Below, in pieces: positions 9,698-20,251 of a stretch of 64,000 nucleotides of DNA. The notes beneath the pieces were generated by a model that was given only the letters and a program-made list of their open reading frames with translations, had not been told where the DNA came from and ran no database searches. Source of the DNA: Citrobacter freundii (GTDB lineage: Bacteria; Pseudomonadota; Gammaproteobacteria; Enterobacterales; Enterobacteriaceae); assembly GCF_011077955.1 (NCBI RefSeq), contig NZ_JAALBX010000003.1, forward strand, positions 186,001 through 250,000. The letters are read 5' to 3'. The position numbers were made by a program, and so were the translations under genes. Positions within the stretch are counted from its first letter, which is position 1; each line of letters opens with the position of its first letter.

Positions 9698-10589
9698 ACT
9701 TACGTGATTATGTGAGCGTAATAGGAAAAGCCGTAAATGCGGCATGCAGACCGGCGGGGATAGGCAGAGTTCGTTATGCCCGTATCTTGTCTTGTGTGGC
9801 AGAAGTATTCAACGCTGCGGTACAGGATAAAATTGCGCGAAATGTGCGGATCGCGCCACCGTCCGGTTACCCGGCCCTCCAATTTACCGCATGGCTTTAT
9901 GGCAGTCGAAGAAAGCGAAAACGGGACTTAATTCGTCAACGATAATTAGCATCATTTTTATCGCCGCTTCACCGTTTTGTGACATTTTTCATTGAATTTT
10001 ATTATGAAAGGCGGTGTGGGTTTTCCGCTCTACTTATGGATAGCTTCAGGATTTTTTGCTGCGTGGCTGTCTTTTTTCCGCATTTAGCGTTCATATCTTC
10101 GCCATTGCTTAAGAAATTTTAAATATAGCGAACAAATCAATACGGCTGGTCAGAGCAGATAACCAAGACGATTATTCTGCCTGGGCGGCGGTAGCATAAT
10201 TTTCCGTGCTGGAAATAGCCGCGTGAGGTTTTTTTAATCTTTGTCTGCCGTTTCTCACCCCGGTTGTAAATAACCGATACCTGTATTGACGTTTTCACAT
10301 TCTGTTGACAGATTGTAGGGCGTGAGGGGCACTTTATGGACGATCTGTACTGCAACTCAGACATTCAAATGAAAGGATTCCCCATCCTCACATTGCCCTT
10401 CGGGCAGATTCCGTTAAGACCGGTAAAAAACAAAAAAAGGTCTGGCGGCAATTACTCAACGTATTTCGGTTCACCGCTACGGTAACGCAGCCACACCCGG
10501 TGTTTTTTTCCTGGTGCGTCAGCGACTTATCAACGGGGTGAAACGGACCAGGGCGAGTAAATAACAACACAACACATTGGAGCAAAAGA
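9698..10589. other. Intergenic region between the GGDEF gene and dppA
   Basis: About 890 bp with no convincing gene. Short open frames in it lack ribosome sites and family resemblance. It must hold the promoters of both divergent genes. The part next to dppA includes a small TGCCC-TTC-GGGCA hairpin near 10394-10406, consistent with a long dppA leader. I could not place the promoter with confidence; TTGACA at 10305-10310 has no well-spaced -10 box. Confidence 0.5.
10568..10575 (+). promoter_or_regulatory. Candidate GcvB sRNA target in the dppA leader
   Basis: CACAACAC in the CA-rich stretch just before the dppA ribosome site TTGGAGC fits the CACAACAY consensus described for targets of the GU-rich R1 region of GcvB. 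dppA is a classical GcvB target in E. coli and Salmonella. The pairing itself was not computed. Confidence 0.65.
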
Positions 10590-12197
10590 ATGAGTATTTC
10601 CTTGAAGAAGTCAGGGATGCTGAAGTTTGGTCTCAGCCTGATGGCGATGACCGTCGCAGCAAGTGTACAAGCCAAAACCCTGGTCTATTGTTCAGAGGGT
10701 TCCCCGGAAGGGTTCAACCCGCAGCTTTTCACCTCTGGCACCACCTATGACGCCAGCTCCGTACCAATCTACAACCGTCTGGTTGAGTTCAAAACCGGTA
10801 CTACTGAAGTTATCCCGGGTCTGGCTGAAAAATGGGAAGTTAGCGAAGACGGCAAAACCTACACATTCCACCTCCGTCAGGGCGTGAAATGGCAGGACAG
10901 CAAAGATTTCAAACCGACCCGCGAATTTAACGCCGACGACGTCGTATTCTCTTTTGATCGTCAGAAAAACGATCAGAACCCGTACCATAAAGTCTCTGGC
11001 GGCAGCTATGAATACTTCGAAGGCATGGGCCTCCCGGCGCTGATTTCTGAAGTGAAAAAAGTCGACGATAAAACTATCCAGTTCGTGCTGACTCGTCCGG
11101 AAGCGCCGTTCCTGGCGGATCTGGCGATGGACTTCGCGTCAATCCTTTCTAAAGAGTACGCGGATAACATGCTGAAAGCCGGTACGCCGGAGAAAGTGGA
11201 CCTGAACCCAATCGGCACCGGTCCGTTCCAGCTCCAGCAGTACCAAAAAGACTCCCGTATTCTGTACAAAGCATTTGAAGGTTACTGGGGCACCAAACCG
11301 AAGATCGACCGTCTGGTGTTCTCCATCACGCCGGACGCCTCTGTGCGTTACGCCAAACTGCAGAAAAACGAGTGCCAGGTGATGCCGTACCCGAATCCGG
11401 CAGACATCGCGCGCATGAAGCAGGACAAGAGCATCAATCTGATGGAACAGGCTGGCCTGAACGTAGGCTATCTCTCTTTCAACACCGAGAAGAAACCGTT
11501 TGATAACGTGAAAGTACGTCAGGCGCTGACTTACGCGGTGAACAAAGAGGCCATCATTAAAGCGGTTTATCAGGGCGCAGGCGTTGCGGCTAAAAACCTG
11601 ATCCCGCCGACCATGTGGGGCTACAACGACGACGTTAAGGATTACACCTACGACGTTGAGAAAGCCAAAGCGCTGCTGAAAGAATCCGGTCAGGAAGGCT
11701 TTACCGTTGAGCTGTGGGCAATGCCGGTACAGCGTCCGTACAACCCGAACGCGCGCCGTATGGCGGAGATGATTCAGGCTGACTGGGCGAAAATCGGCGT
11801 GCAGGCCAAGATTGTCACCTACGAGTGGGGCGAGTACTTAAAACGCGCCAAAGCGGGTGAGCATCAGGCAGTCATGATGGGCTGGACCGGCGACAATGGG
11901 GATCCGGATAACTTCTTCGCGACCCTGTTTAGCTGCGATGCGGCGAAAGATGGCTCAAACTATTCTCGCTGGTGCTACAAGCCGTTTGAAGATCTGATCC
12001 AACCGGCGCGCGCTGCGGAAGACCACAACAAGCGTATCGAACTTTACAAACAAGCTCAGGTAGTGATGCATGACCAGGCTCCGGCGCTGATCATCGCTCA
12101 CTCCACCGTGTACGAACCTGTGCGTAAAGAAGTGAAAGGTTATGTGGTTGATCCATTAGGCAAACACCACTTCGAAAACGTTTCTGTCGAAAAATAA
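10590..12197 (+). CDS. dppA: Periplasmic dipeptide-binding protein DppA
   Basis: Solute-binding protein of the dipeptide ABC transporter, which also serves peptide chemotaxis through Tap and heme uptake in E. coli. It has 535 residues, the usual length. The signal peptide spans residues 1-28, ending SVQA before KTLVYCSEG. The remainder is a family 5 extracellular solute-binding protein with the conserved pattern near residue 300 (FDNVKVRQALTYAVNKEAI). The start is supported by GGAGC before the ATG. It is the first gene of dppABCDF and is followed by a stable hairpin that may keep dppA mRNA more abundant than the distal part. Confidence 0.98.
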   Translation: MSISLKKSGMLKFGLSLMAMTVAASVQAKTLVYCSEGSPEGFNPQLFTSGTTYDASSVPIYNRLVEFKTGTTEVIPGLAEKWEVSEDGKTYTFHLRQGVKWQDSKDFKPTREFNADDVVFSFDRQKNDQNPYHKVSGGSYEYFEGMGLPALISEVKKVDDKTIQFVLTRPEAPFLADLAMDFASILSKEYADNMLKAGTPEKVDLNPIGTGPFQLQQYQKDSRILYKAFEGYWGTKPKIDRLVFSITPDASVRYAKLQKNECQVMPYPNPADIARMKQDKSINLMEQAGLNVGYLSFNTEKKPFDNVKVRQALTYAVNKEAIIKAVYQGAGVAAKNLIPPTMWGYNDDVKDYTYDVEKAKALLKESGQEGFTVELWAMPVQRPYNPNARRMAEMIQADWAKIGVQAKIVTYEWGEYLKRAKAGEHQAVMMGWTGDNGDPDNFFATLFSCDAAKDGSNYSRWCYKPFEDLIQPARAAEDHNKRIELYKQAQVVMHDQAPALIIAHSTVYEPVRKEVKGYVVDPLGKHHFENVSVEK

Positions 12198-12218
12198 AAG
12201 TTAGCGTGTGCTTTTATT

Positions 12219-12242
12219 CCCACTCCCCGCCAGGGGAGTGGG
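12219..12242 (+). other. Stable intercistronic hairpin between dppA and dppB
   Basis: CCCACTCCCC (12219-12228) and GGGGAGTGGG (12233-12242) form a perfect 10-bp stem with loop GCCA. There is no T run, so it is more likely an mRNA-stabilising or partial attenuation element than a full terminator. Confidence 0.75.
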
Positions 12243-12309
12243 TGAAAGATTTGTGAGCAATACAATCCGGTCGCGGCAACGTGGCGGGAGATTACTGAGA
12301 ATTCGGGAT

Positions 12310-13329
12310 ATGTTGCAGTTCATCCTTCGACGCCTGGGGTTGGTTATTCCTACCTTTATAGGCATCACCCTACTCACCTTCGCATTCGTGCATATGATCC
12401 CCGGCGACCCGGTAATGATTATGGCCGGCGAACGCGGGCTCTCTCCGGAACGTCACGCTGAAATGTTGGCAGCGCTCGGCCTTGATAAGCCGCTGTGGCA
12501 GCAGTACGCCAATTACATTTGGGGCGTCATGCACGGTGATTTAGGTATTTCATTAAAAAGCCGTCTCCCTGTCTGGGACGAATTTGTGCCACGTTTCCAG
12601 GCCACGCTGGAACTGGGGGTATGCGCCATGATTTTCGCCGTTGCAGTCGGTATCCCGGTTGGGGTGTTGGCGGCGGTGAAACGCGGCTCCATCTTCGATC
12701 ATACCGCTGTTGGCCTGGCGCTGACCGGCTACTCGATGCCGATTTTCTGGTGGGGCATGATGCTCATCATGCTGGTTTCGGTGTACTGGAACCTGACGCC
12801 GGTATCGGGGCGAGTGAGCGATATGGTCTTCCTTGACGACACCAATCCTTTGACCGGCTTTATGCTGATCGACACGGCGATTTGGGGCGAAGAGGGCAAC
12901 TTTATCGATGCGCTGGCCCATATGATCTTACCGGCCATTGTGCTTGGCACCATACCGCTTGCGGTGATTGTGCGTATGACGCGCTCCTCCATGCTGGAAG
13001 TGCTGGGTGAGGATTACATCCGTACCGCCCGCGCCAAAGGGCTGACGCGTATGCGCGTTATCATCGTTCACGCGCTGCGTAATGCGATGCTGCCGGTGGT
13101 GACGGTGATTGGTTTGCAGGTCGGTACGCTGCTTGCGGGCGCTATCCTGACCGAGACTATCTTCTCCTGGCCGGGCCTTGGGCGCTGGCTGATTGACGCG
13201 CTGCAACGCCGAGACTATCCGGTCGTGCAGGGTGGCGTATTGCTGGTAGCGACCATGATTATCCTGGTCAACCTGCTGGTCGATTTGCTGTATGGCGTGG
13301 TGAACCCGCGTATTCGTCATAACAAATAA
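12310..13329 (+). CDS. dppB: Dipeptide ABC transporter permease DppB
   Basis: Inner-membrane permease of 339 residues, matching E. coli DppB almost residue for residue. It has six membrane segments and the binding-protein-dependent transport (EAA) loop near residues 230-255 (EDYIRTARAKGLTRMRVI) that contacts the ATPases. An open frame reaches back to 12208 through the hairpin region, but MLQFILRRLG at 12310 is the family start. Confidence 0.97.
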   Translation: MLQFILRRLGLVIPTFIGITLLTFAFVHMIPGDPVMIMAGERGLSPERHAEMLAALGLDKPLWQQYANYIWGVMHGDLGISLKSRLPVWDEFVPRFQATLELGVCAMIFAVAVGIPVGVLAAVKRGSIFDHTAVGLALTGYSMPIFWWGMMLIMLVSVYWNLTPVSGRVSDMVFLDDTNPLTGFMLIDTAIWGEEGNFIDALAHMILPAIVLGTIPLAVIVRMTRSSMLEVLGEDYIRTARAKGLTRMRVIIVHALRNAMLPVVTVIGLQVGTLLAGAILTETIFSWPGLGRWLIDALQRRDYPVVQGGVLLVATMIILVNLLVDLLYGVVNPRIRHNK

Positions 13330-13338
13330 GGGGCCATC

Positions 13339-14241
13339 ATGACGCAAATGACTGAAAACAAGGTGGTGGCCGCACCGGTGCCGATGACGCCGCTGCAGGA
13401 ATTCTGGCACTACTTTAAACGTAACAAAGGCGCCGTGGTGGGGCTGGTGTACGTGGCGGTGATGATTTTCATCGCCGTGTTCGCGAACTTTATTGCGCCT
13501 TATAACCCGGCAGACCAGTTCCGCGACGCGCTGCTTGCTCCGCCTGCCTGGCAGGATGGCGGCAGCCTGGCGCACTTACTGGGAACGGATGACGTCGGTC
13601 GCGATGTACTGTCGCGTCTGATGTACGGCGCGCGCCTGTCGCTGCTGGTAGGCTGCCTGGTGGTGGTGCTTTCGCTGGTGATGGGTATCGTGCTGGGTCT
13701 TATCGCAGGCTACTTTGGCGGTATCATCGATAACATCATTATGCGCGTGGTCGATATCATGCTGGCGCTGCCGAGCCTGTTGTTGGCGCTGGTGCTGGTG
13801 GCGATTTTCGGTCCGTCCATTGGTAACGCCGCGCTGGCGCTCACCTTTGTGGCGCTGCCGCACTACGTGCGTTTAACCCGTGCGGCGGTGCTGGTGGAAG
13901 TGAACCGCGATTACGTGACCGCTTCCCGCGTGGCGGGCGCAGGCGCGATGCGCCAGATGTTTATCAATATTTTCCCTAACTGCCTTGCGCCGCTGATTGT
14001 TCAGGCATCGCTCGGCTTCTCTAACGCCATTCTCGATATGGCCGCCCTTGGCTTTCTCGGCATGGGTGCGCAGCCGCCGACACCGGAGTGGGGCACTATG
14101 CTCTCCGACGTGTTGCAGTTCGCACAAAGTGCCTGGTGGGTAGTGACCTTCCCGGGTCTGGCTATCCTGCTGACGGTGCTGGCATTTAACCTGATGGGTG
14201 ACGGCCTGCGTGATGCGCTCGACCCCAAACTCAAGCAGTAA
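13339..14241 (+). CDS. dppC: Dipeptide ABC transporter permease DppC
   Basis: Second permease of the dipeptide transporter, 300 residues as in E. coli. The N-terminal OppC-type segment (residues 20-70) precedes the six-helix permease core, with the EAA loop near residues 190-215 ([20 protein letters not shown]). It lies nine bases after dppB and eleven before dppD in the same operon. Confidence 0.97.
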   Translation: MTQMTENKVVAAPVPMTPLQEFWHYFKRNKGAVVGLVYVAVMIFIAVFANFIAPYNPADQFRDALLAPPAWQDGGSLAHLLGTDDVGRDVLSRLMYGARLSLLVGCLVVVLSLVMGIVLGLIAGYFGGIIDNIIMRVVDIMLALPSLLLALVLVAIFGPSIGNAALALTFVALPHYVRLTRAAVLVEVNRDYVTASRVAGAGAMRQMFINIFPNCLAPLIVQASLGFSNAILDMAALGFLGMGAQPPTPEWGTMLSDVLQFAQSAWWVVTFPGLAILLTVLAFNLMGDGLRDALDPKLKQ

Positions 14242-14252
14242 AGAGGCACGAG

Positions 14253-15245
14253 ATGGCGTTATTGAATATAGATAAATTATCGGTGCACTTCGGCGACGAA
14301 GGCACCCCGTTCCGTGCCGTTGACCGTGTCAGTTACAGCGTGGAGCAAGGCCAGGTGGTGGGCATTGTCGGGGAATCCGGTTCCGGTAAGTCGGTGAGTT
14401 CGCTGGCGATTATGGGCCTGATTGATTACCCCGGCCGCGTGATGGCGGATAGCCTGGAATTCAACGGTCAGGATTTGAAACGCATTTCAGAAAGAGAGCG
14501 CCGTAATCTGGTGGGCTCCGAAGTGGCGATGATTTTCCAGGACCCGATGACCAGCCTGAATCCGTGTTACACCGTGGGCTTTCAGATTATGGAAGCCATC
14601 AAGGTGCACCAGGGTGGCAATAAGAAAACCCGGCGTCAGCGGGCGATTGATTTGCTAAACCAGGTCGGTATCCCCGATCCGGCTTCGCGTCTTGATGTGT
14701 ATCCGCACCAGTTGTCCGGTGGGATGAGTCAGCGCGTGATGATCGCCATGGCGATTGCCTGTCGGCCAAAACTGCTGATTGCCGACGAACCGACCACGGC
14801 GTTGGATGTGACCATCCAGGCGCAGATCATTGAACTGCTGCTTGAGCTTCAGCAAAAAGAGAACATGGCGCTGATCCTGATCACCCATGACCTGGCGCTG
14901 GTGGCGGAAGCGGCCCACAAAATCATCGTAATGTACGCAGGCCAGGTGGTGGAAGCCAGCGATGCGCGGGATATTTTCCGTGCGCCGCGCCATCCGTACA
15001 CCCAGGCATTGCTGCGCGCGCTGCCGGAATTCGCCCAGGATAAAGCGCGTCTGGCGTCACTGTCGGGCGTGGTTCCCGGCAAGTATGACCGCCCGAACGG
15101 CTGCCTGTTGAATCCGCGCTGCCCCTACGCCACCGACAAATGTCGTAGCGTAGAACCCGATTTGAATACCGTCGATAACGGTCGTCAGTCGAAATGCCAT
15201 TACCCACTCGATGATGCCGGGAGGCCTAACTATGAGTACGCATGA
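14253..15245 (+). CDS. dppD: Dipeptide transporter ATP-binding protein DppD
   Basis: ABC ATPase of 330 residues that pairs with DppF to energise dipeptide import. Walker A is GESGSGKS (near residue 40), the signature is LSGGMSQR, and Walker B is LLIADEPTT. The C-terminal oligopeptide/dipeptide extension ends in a Cys-containing stretch ([14 protein letters not shown]) of the type that binds an iron-sulfur cluster in some family members. The stop overlaps the dppF start by 14 bp. Confidence 0.96.
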   Translation: MALLNIDKLSVHFGDEGTPFRAVDRVSYSVEQGQVVGIVGESGSGKSVSSLAIMGLIDYPGRVMADSLEFNGQDLKRISERERRNLVGSEVAMIFQDPMTSLNPCYTVGFQIMEAIKVHQGGNKKTRRQRAIDLLNQVGIPDPASRLDVYPHQLSGGMSQRVMIAMAIACRPKLLIADEPTTALDVTIQAQIIELLLELQQKENMALILITHDLALVAEAAHKIIVMYAGQVVEASDARDIFRAPRHPYTQALLRALPEFAQDKARLASLSGVVPGKYDRPNGCLLNPRCPYATDKCRSVEPDLNTVDNGRQSKCHYPLDDAGRPNYEYA

Positions 15246-16242
15246 GGCCACCACGCAACCGCTGTTGCTGGCTATAGATTTAAAGAAACACTACCCGGTC
15301 AAAAAAGGTTTTTTCGCTGAAGAGCGGTTGGTGAAAGCGCTGGATGGCGTCTCATTTAGCCTGGAGCGCGGTAAAACGCTGGCGGTGGTGGGTGAATCGG
15401 GCTGTGGCAAATCCACGCTTGGCCGCCTGCTGACCATGATTGAAACGCCCACCGGCGGCGAGCTGTATTATCAGGGCCAGGATCTGCTCAAGCCGGATCC
15501 GCACGCGCAGAAATTGCGCCGCCAGAAAATCCAGATTGTGTTTCAAAACCCGTACGGCTCGCTCAACCCGCGTAAAAAAGTGGGCCAGATTCTGGAAGAA
15601 CCGCTGCTTATCAATACCGATCTCGGTAAAGAGGCGCGTCGCGAGAAGGCGCTAGCGATGATGGCGAAAGTGGGGCTTAAAACCGAGCACTATGACCGCT
15701 ATCCGCACATGTTTTCTGGCGGTCAGCGCCAGCGTATTGCCATTGCCCGTGGTTTGATGCTGGACCCGGACGTGGTTATCGCCGACGAACCGGTCTCGGC
15801 ATTGGACGTATCAGTACGCGCCCAGGTGCTCAACCTGATGATGGATTTGCAGCAGGACTTAGGGCTGTCTTACGTGTTTATCTCCCACGATTTATCGGTG
15901 GTCGAACATATCGCCGATGAAGTCATGGTGATGTATCTGGGCCGCTGCGTGGAGAAAGGTACCAAGGATGAGATCTTTACTAATCCACGTCATCCGTATA
16001 CCCAGGCGCTGCTTTCCGCGACGCCGCGCCTGAACCCGGACGATAGACGTGAGCGCATCAAACTGACCGGCGAGTTGCCAAGCCCGCTTAACCCGCCACC
16101 GGGTTGCGCGTTCAACGCCCGTTGCCGTCGCCGTTTCGGTCCGTGCACGCAGTTACAGCCGCAGCTTAAATCCTACGGTGGGCAACTGGTCGCGTGCTTT
16201 GCAGTCGATCAGGATGAAAACGGGGAAAAGCCGCTGCCGTAA
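15232..16242 (+). CDS. dppF: Dipeptide transporter ATP-binding protein DppF
   Basis: Second ABC ATPase of the transporter, 336 residues. It shows Walker [10 protein letters not shown], signature FSGGQRQR, Walker [10 protein letters not shown] and the C-terminal oligopeptide-transporter extension with [14 protein letters not shown]. The start at 15232 has GGGAGG eight bases upstream and lies inside the dppD end; the frame's earlier ATG at 15211 lacks a ribosome site and family support. Confidence 0.96.
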   Translation: MSTHEATTQPLLLAIDLKKHYPVKKGFFAEERLVKALDGVSFSLERGKTLAVVGESGCGKSTLGRLLTMIETPTGGELYYQGQDLLKPDPHAQKLRRQKIQIVFQNPYGSLNPRKKVGQILEEPLLINTDLGKEARREKALAMMAKVGLKTEHYDRYPHMFSGGQRQRIAIARGLMLDPDVVIADEPVSALDVSVRAQVLNLMMDLQQDLGLSYVFISHDLSVVEHIADEVMVMYLGRCVEKGTKDEIFTNPRHPYTQALLSATPRLNPDDRRERIKLTGELPSPLNPPPGCAFNARCRRRFGPCTQLQPQLKSYGGQLVACFAVDQDENGEKPLP

Positions 16243-16256
16243 GGCAGTGAGAGGTG

Positions 16257-16286
16257 AATAAACCGGGGCTATTGCTCCGGTTTATT
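16257..16286 (+). terminator. Terminator after dppF
   Basis: AATAAACCGG (16257-16266) pairs with CCGGTTTATT (16277-16286). It lies 15 bp after the dppF stop. Confidence 0.65.
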
Positions 16287-16357
16287 TATGGGCGGGCTGG
16301 CCTGAAAGGGTGAATTTAAACGCAATACAGGCAACGTCCTCTCATGCTTCATCAAAT

Positions 16358-16387
16358 AAAAACGCCAGCAATAAGCTGGCGTTTTTT
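16358..16387. terminator. Bidirectional terminator between dppF and pgaD
   Basis: AACGCCAGC (16361-16369) and GCTGGCGTT (16375-16383) form a 9-bp stem with loop AATAA, with T runs on both strands. It sits 13-17 bp downstream of the minus-strand pgaD stop and also blocks read-through from dpp. Confidence 0.88.
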
Positions 16388-16399
16388 GTTATCGCTCCC

Positions 16400-16900
16400 C
16401 TACAGCGTCGCCGGTTCCTTTTGGCTTAGCGGTGTGGGCATCATTTGCAGCTTTAGCGGCGGGGCGGGTAACAGGTTATCGTTAATGCCCTGATTAATAT
16501 CGACAGTGGCAATCCCGCCGAGGGAATTATGATGAACGGTAAGTACCCGCGCTTTATTCAGTTCCGTCACCAGTTGCGGGGTGATATGGAAACTGTCCGC
16601 CAGTTCCGTCGGCGCGAGGGCCGGCCGGCGTTTGCGGCGTTCCACCCGAAAGCGAAACTGGTTGTACTTGGCCCACATAATAAGTATCAGCCCGTTAACC
16701 AGAGCGATGACGAAATACAGCGCCAGCGTGACCAGCGTGGATTCAAACGGACGCGGGCCTAAAAAGGCGTTTTCCGTCAGCGCTTTTATCAGTCCGAGAT
16801 AAATCAGATAGCCGAACCCAAGCCAGGCGGCAATCGTCAGGACGGTATCGATAAATTTCGGCAATGCGCGTTGTTCGGTGAAAACTAAGGGATGTTCCAT
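16400..16900 (-). CDS. pgaD: PNAG synthesis inner-membrane subunit PgaD
   Basis: Small membrane partner of the PgaC synthase; in E. coli PgaC and PgaD together bind cyclic di-GMP, which activates polymer synthesis. It has 166 residues with two membrane segments near residues 18-40 and 55-78, then a basic cytoplasmic tail (FRVERRKRRPALAP). It is about 30 residues longer than E. coli PgaD because of the C-terminal tail. It starts two bases after the pgaC stop, the last gene of pgaABCD. Confidence 0.85.
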   Translation of the reverse strand: MEHPLVFTEQRALPKFIDTVLTIAAWLGFGYLIYLGLIKALTENAFLGPRPFESTLVTLALYFVIALVNGLILIMWAKYNQFRFRVERRKRRPALAPTELADSFHITPQLVTELNKARVLTVHHNSLGGIATVDINQGINDNLLPAPPLKLQMMPTPLSQKEPATL

Positions 16901-16902
16901 GC

Positions 16903-18231
16903 TTATATCCTCCCAATACCACGGTCAGGACTCACCCAGCGTGCGCGAGCACTCCGGCGTTTCAACATGACTTTCGGGAATGCGACAAGTGTTGTGAACA
17001 AACTGAGCATCCAGTACACCACCGGGAACCAAATGACCCAGAACAGCGAACCGGCGATACCTTTTTCATAGCGTCTTTCTATCAGCAGACTGACCAGGAA
17101 CTGCACCAGGCAGACGACGCCCAGCATGAGCCCGGTAAAGGCCGGAGGGAAAAGACTATGAATGCGCAGGTCTGCCGGCATCGGGACTATGTAGCCCAGC
17201 AGGAACAGCACCACGCTCATGGCATAGGCGAAAGCCCAGGTAGTAGACAGCGTAAACTCCCAGTACAGCGGCCACATACGGCGGTATTCCCAGGCGGCCA
17301 GACGGCGCATGTTCACCAGGAATACTTCCGCGCCGCCCTGTGCCCAGCGCAGGCGCTGTTTCCAAAGCCCTTTCAGGGTTTCCGGCATCAGGATCCAGCA
17401 CAGCGCACGCGGTTCAAAGAAGATTGACCAGTGGCGAAGCTGCAACTTCCAACTGATATCAATATCTTCGGTGATCATGTCCTGGCTCCAGTAACCCACT
17501 TCTGCCAGCGCGCTGCGCCGAAAAGCGGCGATCACGCCGGAGACAGTAAACACCTGTCCGTAAATACGCTGGGTACGTTTGATAAGCCCGATGATGGAGG
17601 AAAATTCCCCCACCTGCACCCGGCCTATCAGCGTTGAGCGAGTACGGATGCGCGGATTGCCGGTCACCGCGCCGACGCGCGGGAACTGCAATAACGGGGC
17701 TACCAGATACGCGGCGGTGTCGCGATCCAGAAGCGCATCACCGTCGATACACACCAGTAAATCACTACGCGCGGCGGCGGCACCAGTTTTCAGCGCCACG
17801 GCTTTGCCCTGGTTTTCCGCCAGATGGATAACGCGCAGGCGCGGATATTCAGCGGCGAGCTTATCAAGCACTTCTCCGGTGTTATCCGAAGAACCATCAT
17901 TGATGGCTATCACTTCGAAATTGTCATAGCGCTGCGCCATGGCGGCCTGCACCGTTTCTCTCGCATTCAACCCTTCGTTATAGCAAGGGATTAAAATGGA
18001 GATCAGCGGGTTGCCTTCCAGCACCGGTGGCGGGACATCGTCCCCCCACGGCCATTTCCGCTCGCGGTAATACCAAAAATAGATCCCGCCCGTAATCCAG
18101 ATAGCAGACATGAACAGGGGCCAGAAGAACACGAAGTTCAGCATCATTTCGCCGGTAAAGACCACCGCTACACCGAGCGGGATCCCGAAGACCAGGCAGA
18201 GAACGAGAAATGCAATTATGCGATCAATCAT
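16903..18231 (-). CDS. pgaC: Poly-N-acetylglucosamine synthase PgaC
   Basis: Processive family 2 glycosyltransferase that polymerises UDP-GlcNAc into beta-1,6-linked poly-N-acetylglucosamine and helps export it across the inner membrane. It has 442 residues. Two N-terminal membrane segments are followed by the catalytic domain with the D,D,D,QxxRW set ([34 protein letters not shown]) and C-terminal membrane segments. The start at 18231 (MIDRII) matches the family and overlaps the pgaB stop by eight bases; the frame's upstream extension to 18318 lies within pgaB and lacks family support. Confidence 0.96.
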   Translation of the reverse strand: MIDRIIAFLVLCLVFGIPLGVAVVFTGEMMLNFVFFWPLFMSAIWITGGIYFWYYRERKWPWGDDVPPPVLEGNPLISILIPCYNEGLNARETVQAAMAQRYDNFEVIAINDGSSDNTGEVLDKLAAEYPRLRVIHLAENQGKAVALKTGAAAARSDLLVCIDGDALLDRDTAAYLVAPLLQFPRVGAVTGNPRIRTRSTLIGRVQVGEFSSIIGLIKRTQRIYGQVFTVSGVIAAFRRSALAEVGYWSQDMITEDIDISWKLQLRHWSIFFEPRALCWILMPETLKGLWKQRLRWAQGGAEVFLVNMRRLAAWEYRRMWPLYWEFTLSTTWAFAYAMSVVLFLLGYIVPMPADLRIHSLFPPAFTGLMLGVVCLVQFLVSLLIERRYEKGIAGSLFWVIWFPVVYWMLSLFTTLVAFPKVMLKRRSARARWVSPDRGIGRI

Positions 18232-20242
18232 TTTTCGGATACCAGTAAGAAGAGAATGCCGGTCGGACTTGCGACATCTCTGGCTTATCGTTAATGAAAT
18301 CATCAGGGTAGTAGCCAAAGTGTTTGGCGCCGCTCAACTGGAGCTGCTTCATCCATTCGGCTAACTGCGCACCGCTGATTTCCGAGTGATTGTCATCCTT
18401 GTTCCAGTCCCTGGCCTGAAGCTCGAAGACCGTCTTATTCAGCGCGTTCGGGTCTTTTGCTACCTGACGTACCAGCTTATCCAGCCATGCATCGCTCTCA
18501 TTTAACGGCACGCCTTCCATAAGCGGCATCGCCATCGGCGCGACCCAGTCGTAAGTTGAGAGGAAATCGTTCATGTTTTGCGCAAACCAGGCTTCGCTTT
18601 CCGGTTCGAGGATCGGCATGGCGTAGATATTGCGCGAGGTTTTAACAAACGGGCCGCGAATGTCGCGCACCGCCTGAGTCAAGTTGCGGGTGAAATCGAT
18701 AAGGTAGCGGCTCTTATAGCGCGTCCAGCGCTGGAAGGTTTCCGGGTTGGCGCGAATATCGCCAATGTTGCCGCTAAATCCGGCTGCGTGATAGGCATCC
18801 ATGGCAACCGGGCTGGCGTCTTCAAAGTCGGTCAGCGTCGCGTCATCATGGAACAAAATGCCGCGGAACATCGCGTAGCGCGCCAGATCCTGATAGAGCC
18901 GGGTAATTTGCTGGCGTGCCTCTGGGCTCCAGGGCGAGACTCGCTTGTATTGCTCGTGACCGATGCCAATCCGTTTGGTTTTCGGATCCCAGGCTTCAAC
19001 GCGCGGGATGGAGGCGTCTAAATCCACTGCCAGAACCGGCATCCAGGCATAGACCACCACGCCCGCACGGGTTGATAGTTGCCATGACAGAAAGTTAAAC
19101 AGGTCGGCACGCACCGGCAGTACATCGTTATGGAAGTACACCGATTTAACCGTGCCGTCGCCACTTGGATCGGCAAACGCCTGCAAATAGACATGGGTAA
19201 TTTTCATGTCGTATACGCGCTGGATAAGTTTGTCGATATTCCGTTTCTGCTGGAGGGGATCCTCGTCATACACATAGTCGATGTCGATGTGCATCACCCG
19301 TTTCGGCGCGATTTCCTCCATCTGATTCAACGTCGTCGCGAATTCGCGGATACTTGGGTTACCGGAAATCAGCACGCGAGGAATGCTGGACAAGTCGTTG
19401 GCATTCGCCAGACCATCCTGCAGCGTAAAGGCCATCTGATAGCCATGCTTTTTCGCAAGGGCGAGCGACGTGCCGTTGGAGGCGCCATAAGGCCAAACCC
19501 AGGCGCGCGGCGCTTTACCCGTGACTTCTTTGAGCTTGTTGGTAATGTGCACCACATCGTTTTCGATGCGCTGAGTAAACTGCTCGTCGGTTTCATACTT
19601 GCCGGTTTTTTTGTCATACAACCGGTTGGCGACGGCAGGTAACTGGCTACCCTGCGGGTTGGCCTGGCTGCCGTAGTGGGAGTTCCAGGTATGGGAGCCG
19701 ATTTCCACCAGCGGCGACTTGCTTAATTCGCGCACCATATCCCAGGTGGCAAACTTATTACGAGCCGTCATTAAGCCGCCGAAATCCACTTTTTGATTAG
19801 GCGGCGCATCGACCCAGCTGCCAACAGGCGCCCATAGCGCAGGCCATTTATACGCCTGCAACAGCGGCCAGACGCGATCGTAGAAGCTGCGGTAGCCGTC
19901 ATCAAACGTCAGCAGAACCGCTTTGCCAGGCAACGGGCGAACGCCGTTGTGAGCATCCAAAATTTGTTGCACGCTCACCGGGTGATACCCGTGGTCGCGC
20001 AGCCAGGCGAACTGATCGTTCAGCGCGCTGGTGCGTACCGCCAGGTAACGCTGGTCGGCGGCATCATCTTCAACGTCATGGTAACCCAGCACCAGAAAAC
20101 TGTTTGCTGGCCACGGGCGGTTCGCCTCCAGTTGCGGGCGTTGATCTGGCGGTAGAAAACGCGGTTTCTGCGCGTTTCCACAGGCAGTAATCACTAACCA
20201 CGACGCCACTAACAGTGCGATACGGAACACTTGTTTCAGCAT
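18224..20242 (-). CDS. pgaB: PNAG deacetylase lipoprotein PgaB
   Basis: Periplasmic lipoprotein that partially de-N-acetylates PNAG, which is needed for export, and carries a C-terminal glycoside hydrolase domain. It has 672 residues. The lipobox VITAC puts the lipid-modified cysteine at Cys21. The NodB-type deacetylase domain has Asp114-Asp115 in LTFDDGY and His184/His189 in HTWNSH, the same numbers as the metal and catalytic residues of E. coli PgaB. The GH153-type domain follows from about residue 310. Nine bases separate it from pgaA. Confidence 0.95.
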   Translation of the reverse strand: MLKQVFRIALLVASWLVITACGNAQKPRFLPPDQRPQLEANRPWPANSFLVLGYHDVEDDAADQRYLAVRTSALNDQFAWLRDHGYHPVSVQQILDAHNGVRPLPGKAVLLTFDDGYRSFYDRVWPLLQAYKWPALWAPVGSWVDAPPNQKVDFGGLMTARNKFATWDMVRELSKSPLVEIGSHTWNSHYGSQANPQGSQLPAVANRLYDKKTGKYETDEQFTQRIENDVVHITNKLKEVTGKAPRAWVWPYGASNGTSLALAKKHGYQMAFTLQDGLANANDLSSIPRVLISGNPSIREFATTLNQMEEIAPKRVMHIDIDYVYDEDPLQQKRNIDKLIQRVYDMKITHVYLQAFADPSGDGTVKSVYFHNDVLPVRADLFNFLSWQLSTRAGVVVYAWMPVLAVDLDASIPRVEAWDPKTKRIGIGHEQYKRVSPWSPEARQQITRLYQDLARYAMFRGILFHDDATLTDFEDASPVAMDAYHAAGFSGNIGDIRANPETFQRWTRYKSRYLIDFTRNLTQAVRDIRGPFVKTSRNIYAMPILEPESEAWFAQNMNDFLSTYDWVAPMAMPLMEGVPLNESDAWLDKLVRQVAKDPNALNKTVFELQARDWNKDDNHSEISGAQLAEWMKQLQLSGAKHFGYYPDDFINDKPEMSQVRPAFSSYWYPKND

Positions 20243-20251
20243 GAGTAATCC

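Noticed and set aside
9712-9945. A 77-codon frame between the GGDEF gene and dppA
   Set aside because: Overlaps the likely promoter region of the cyclase gene and has no supporting signals.
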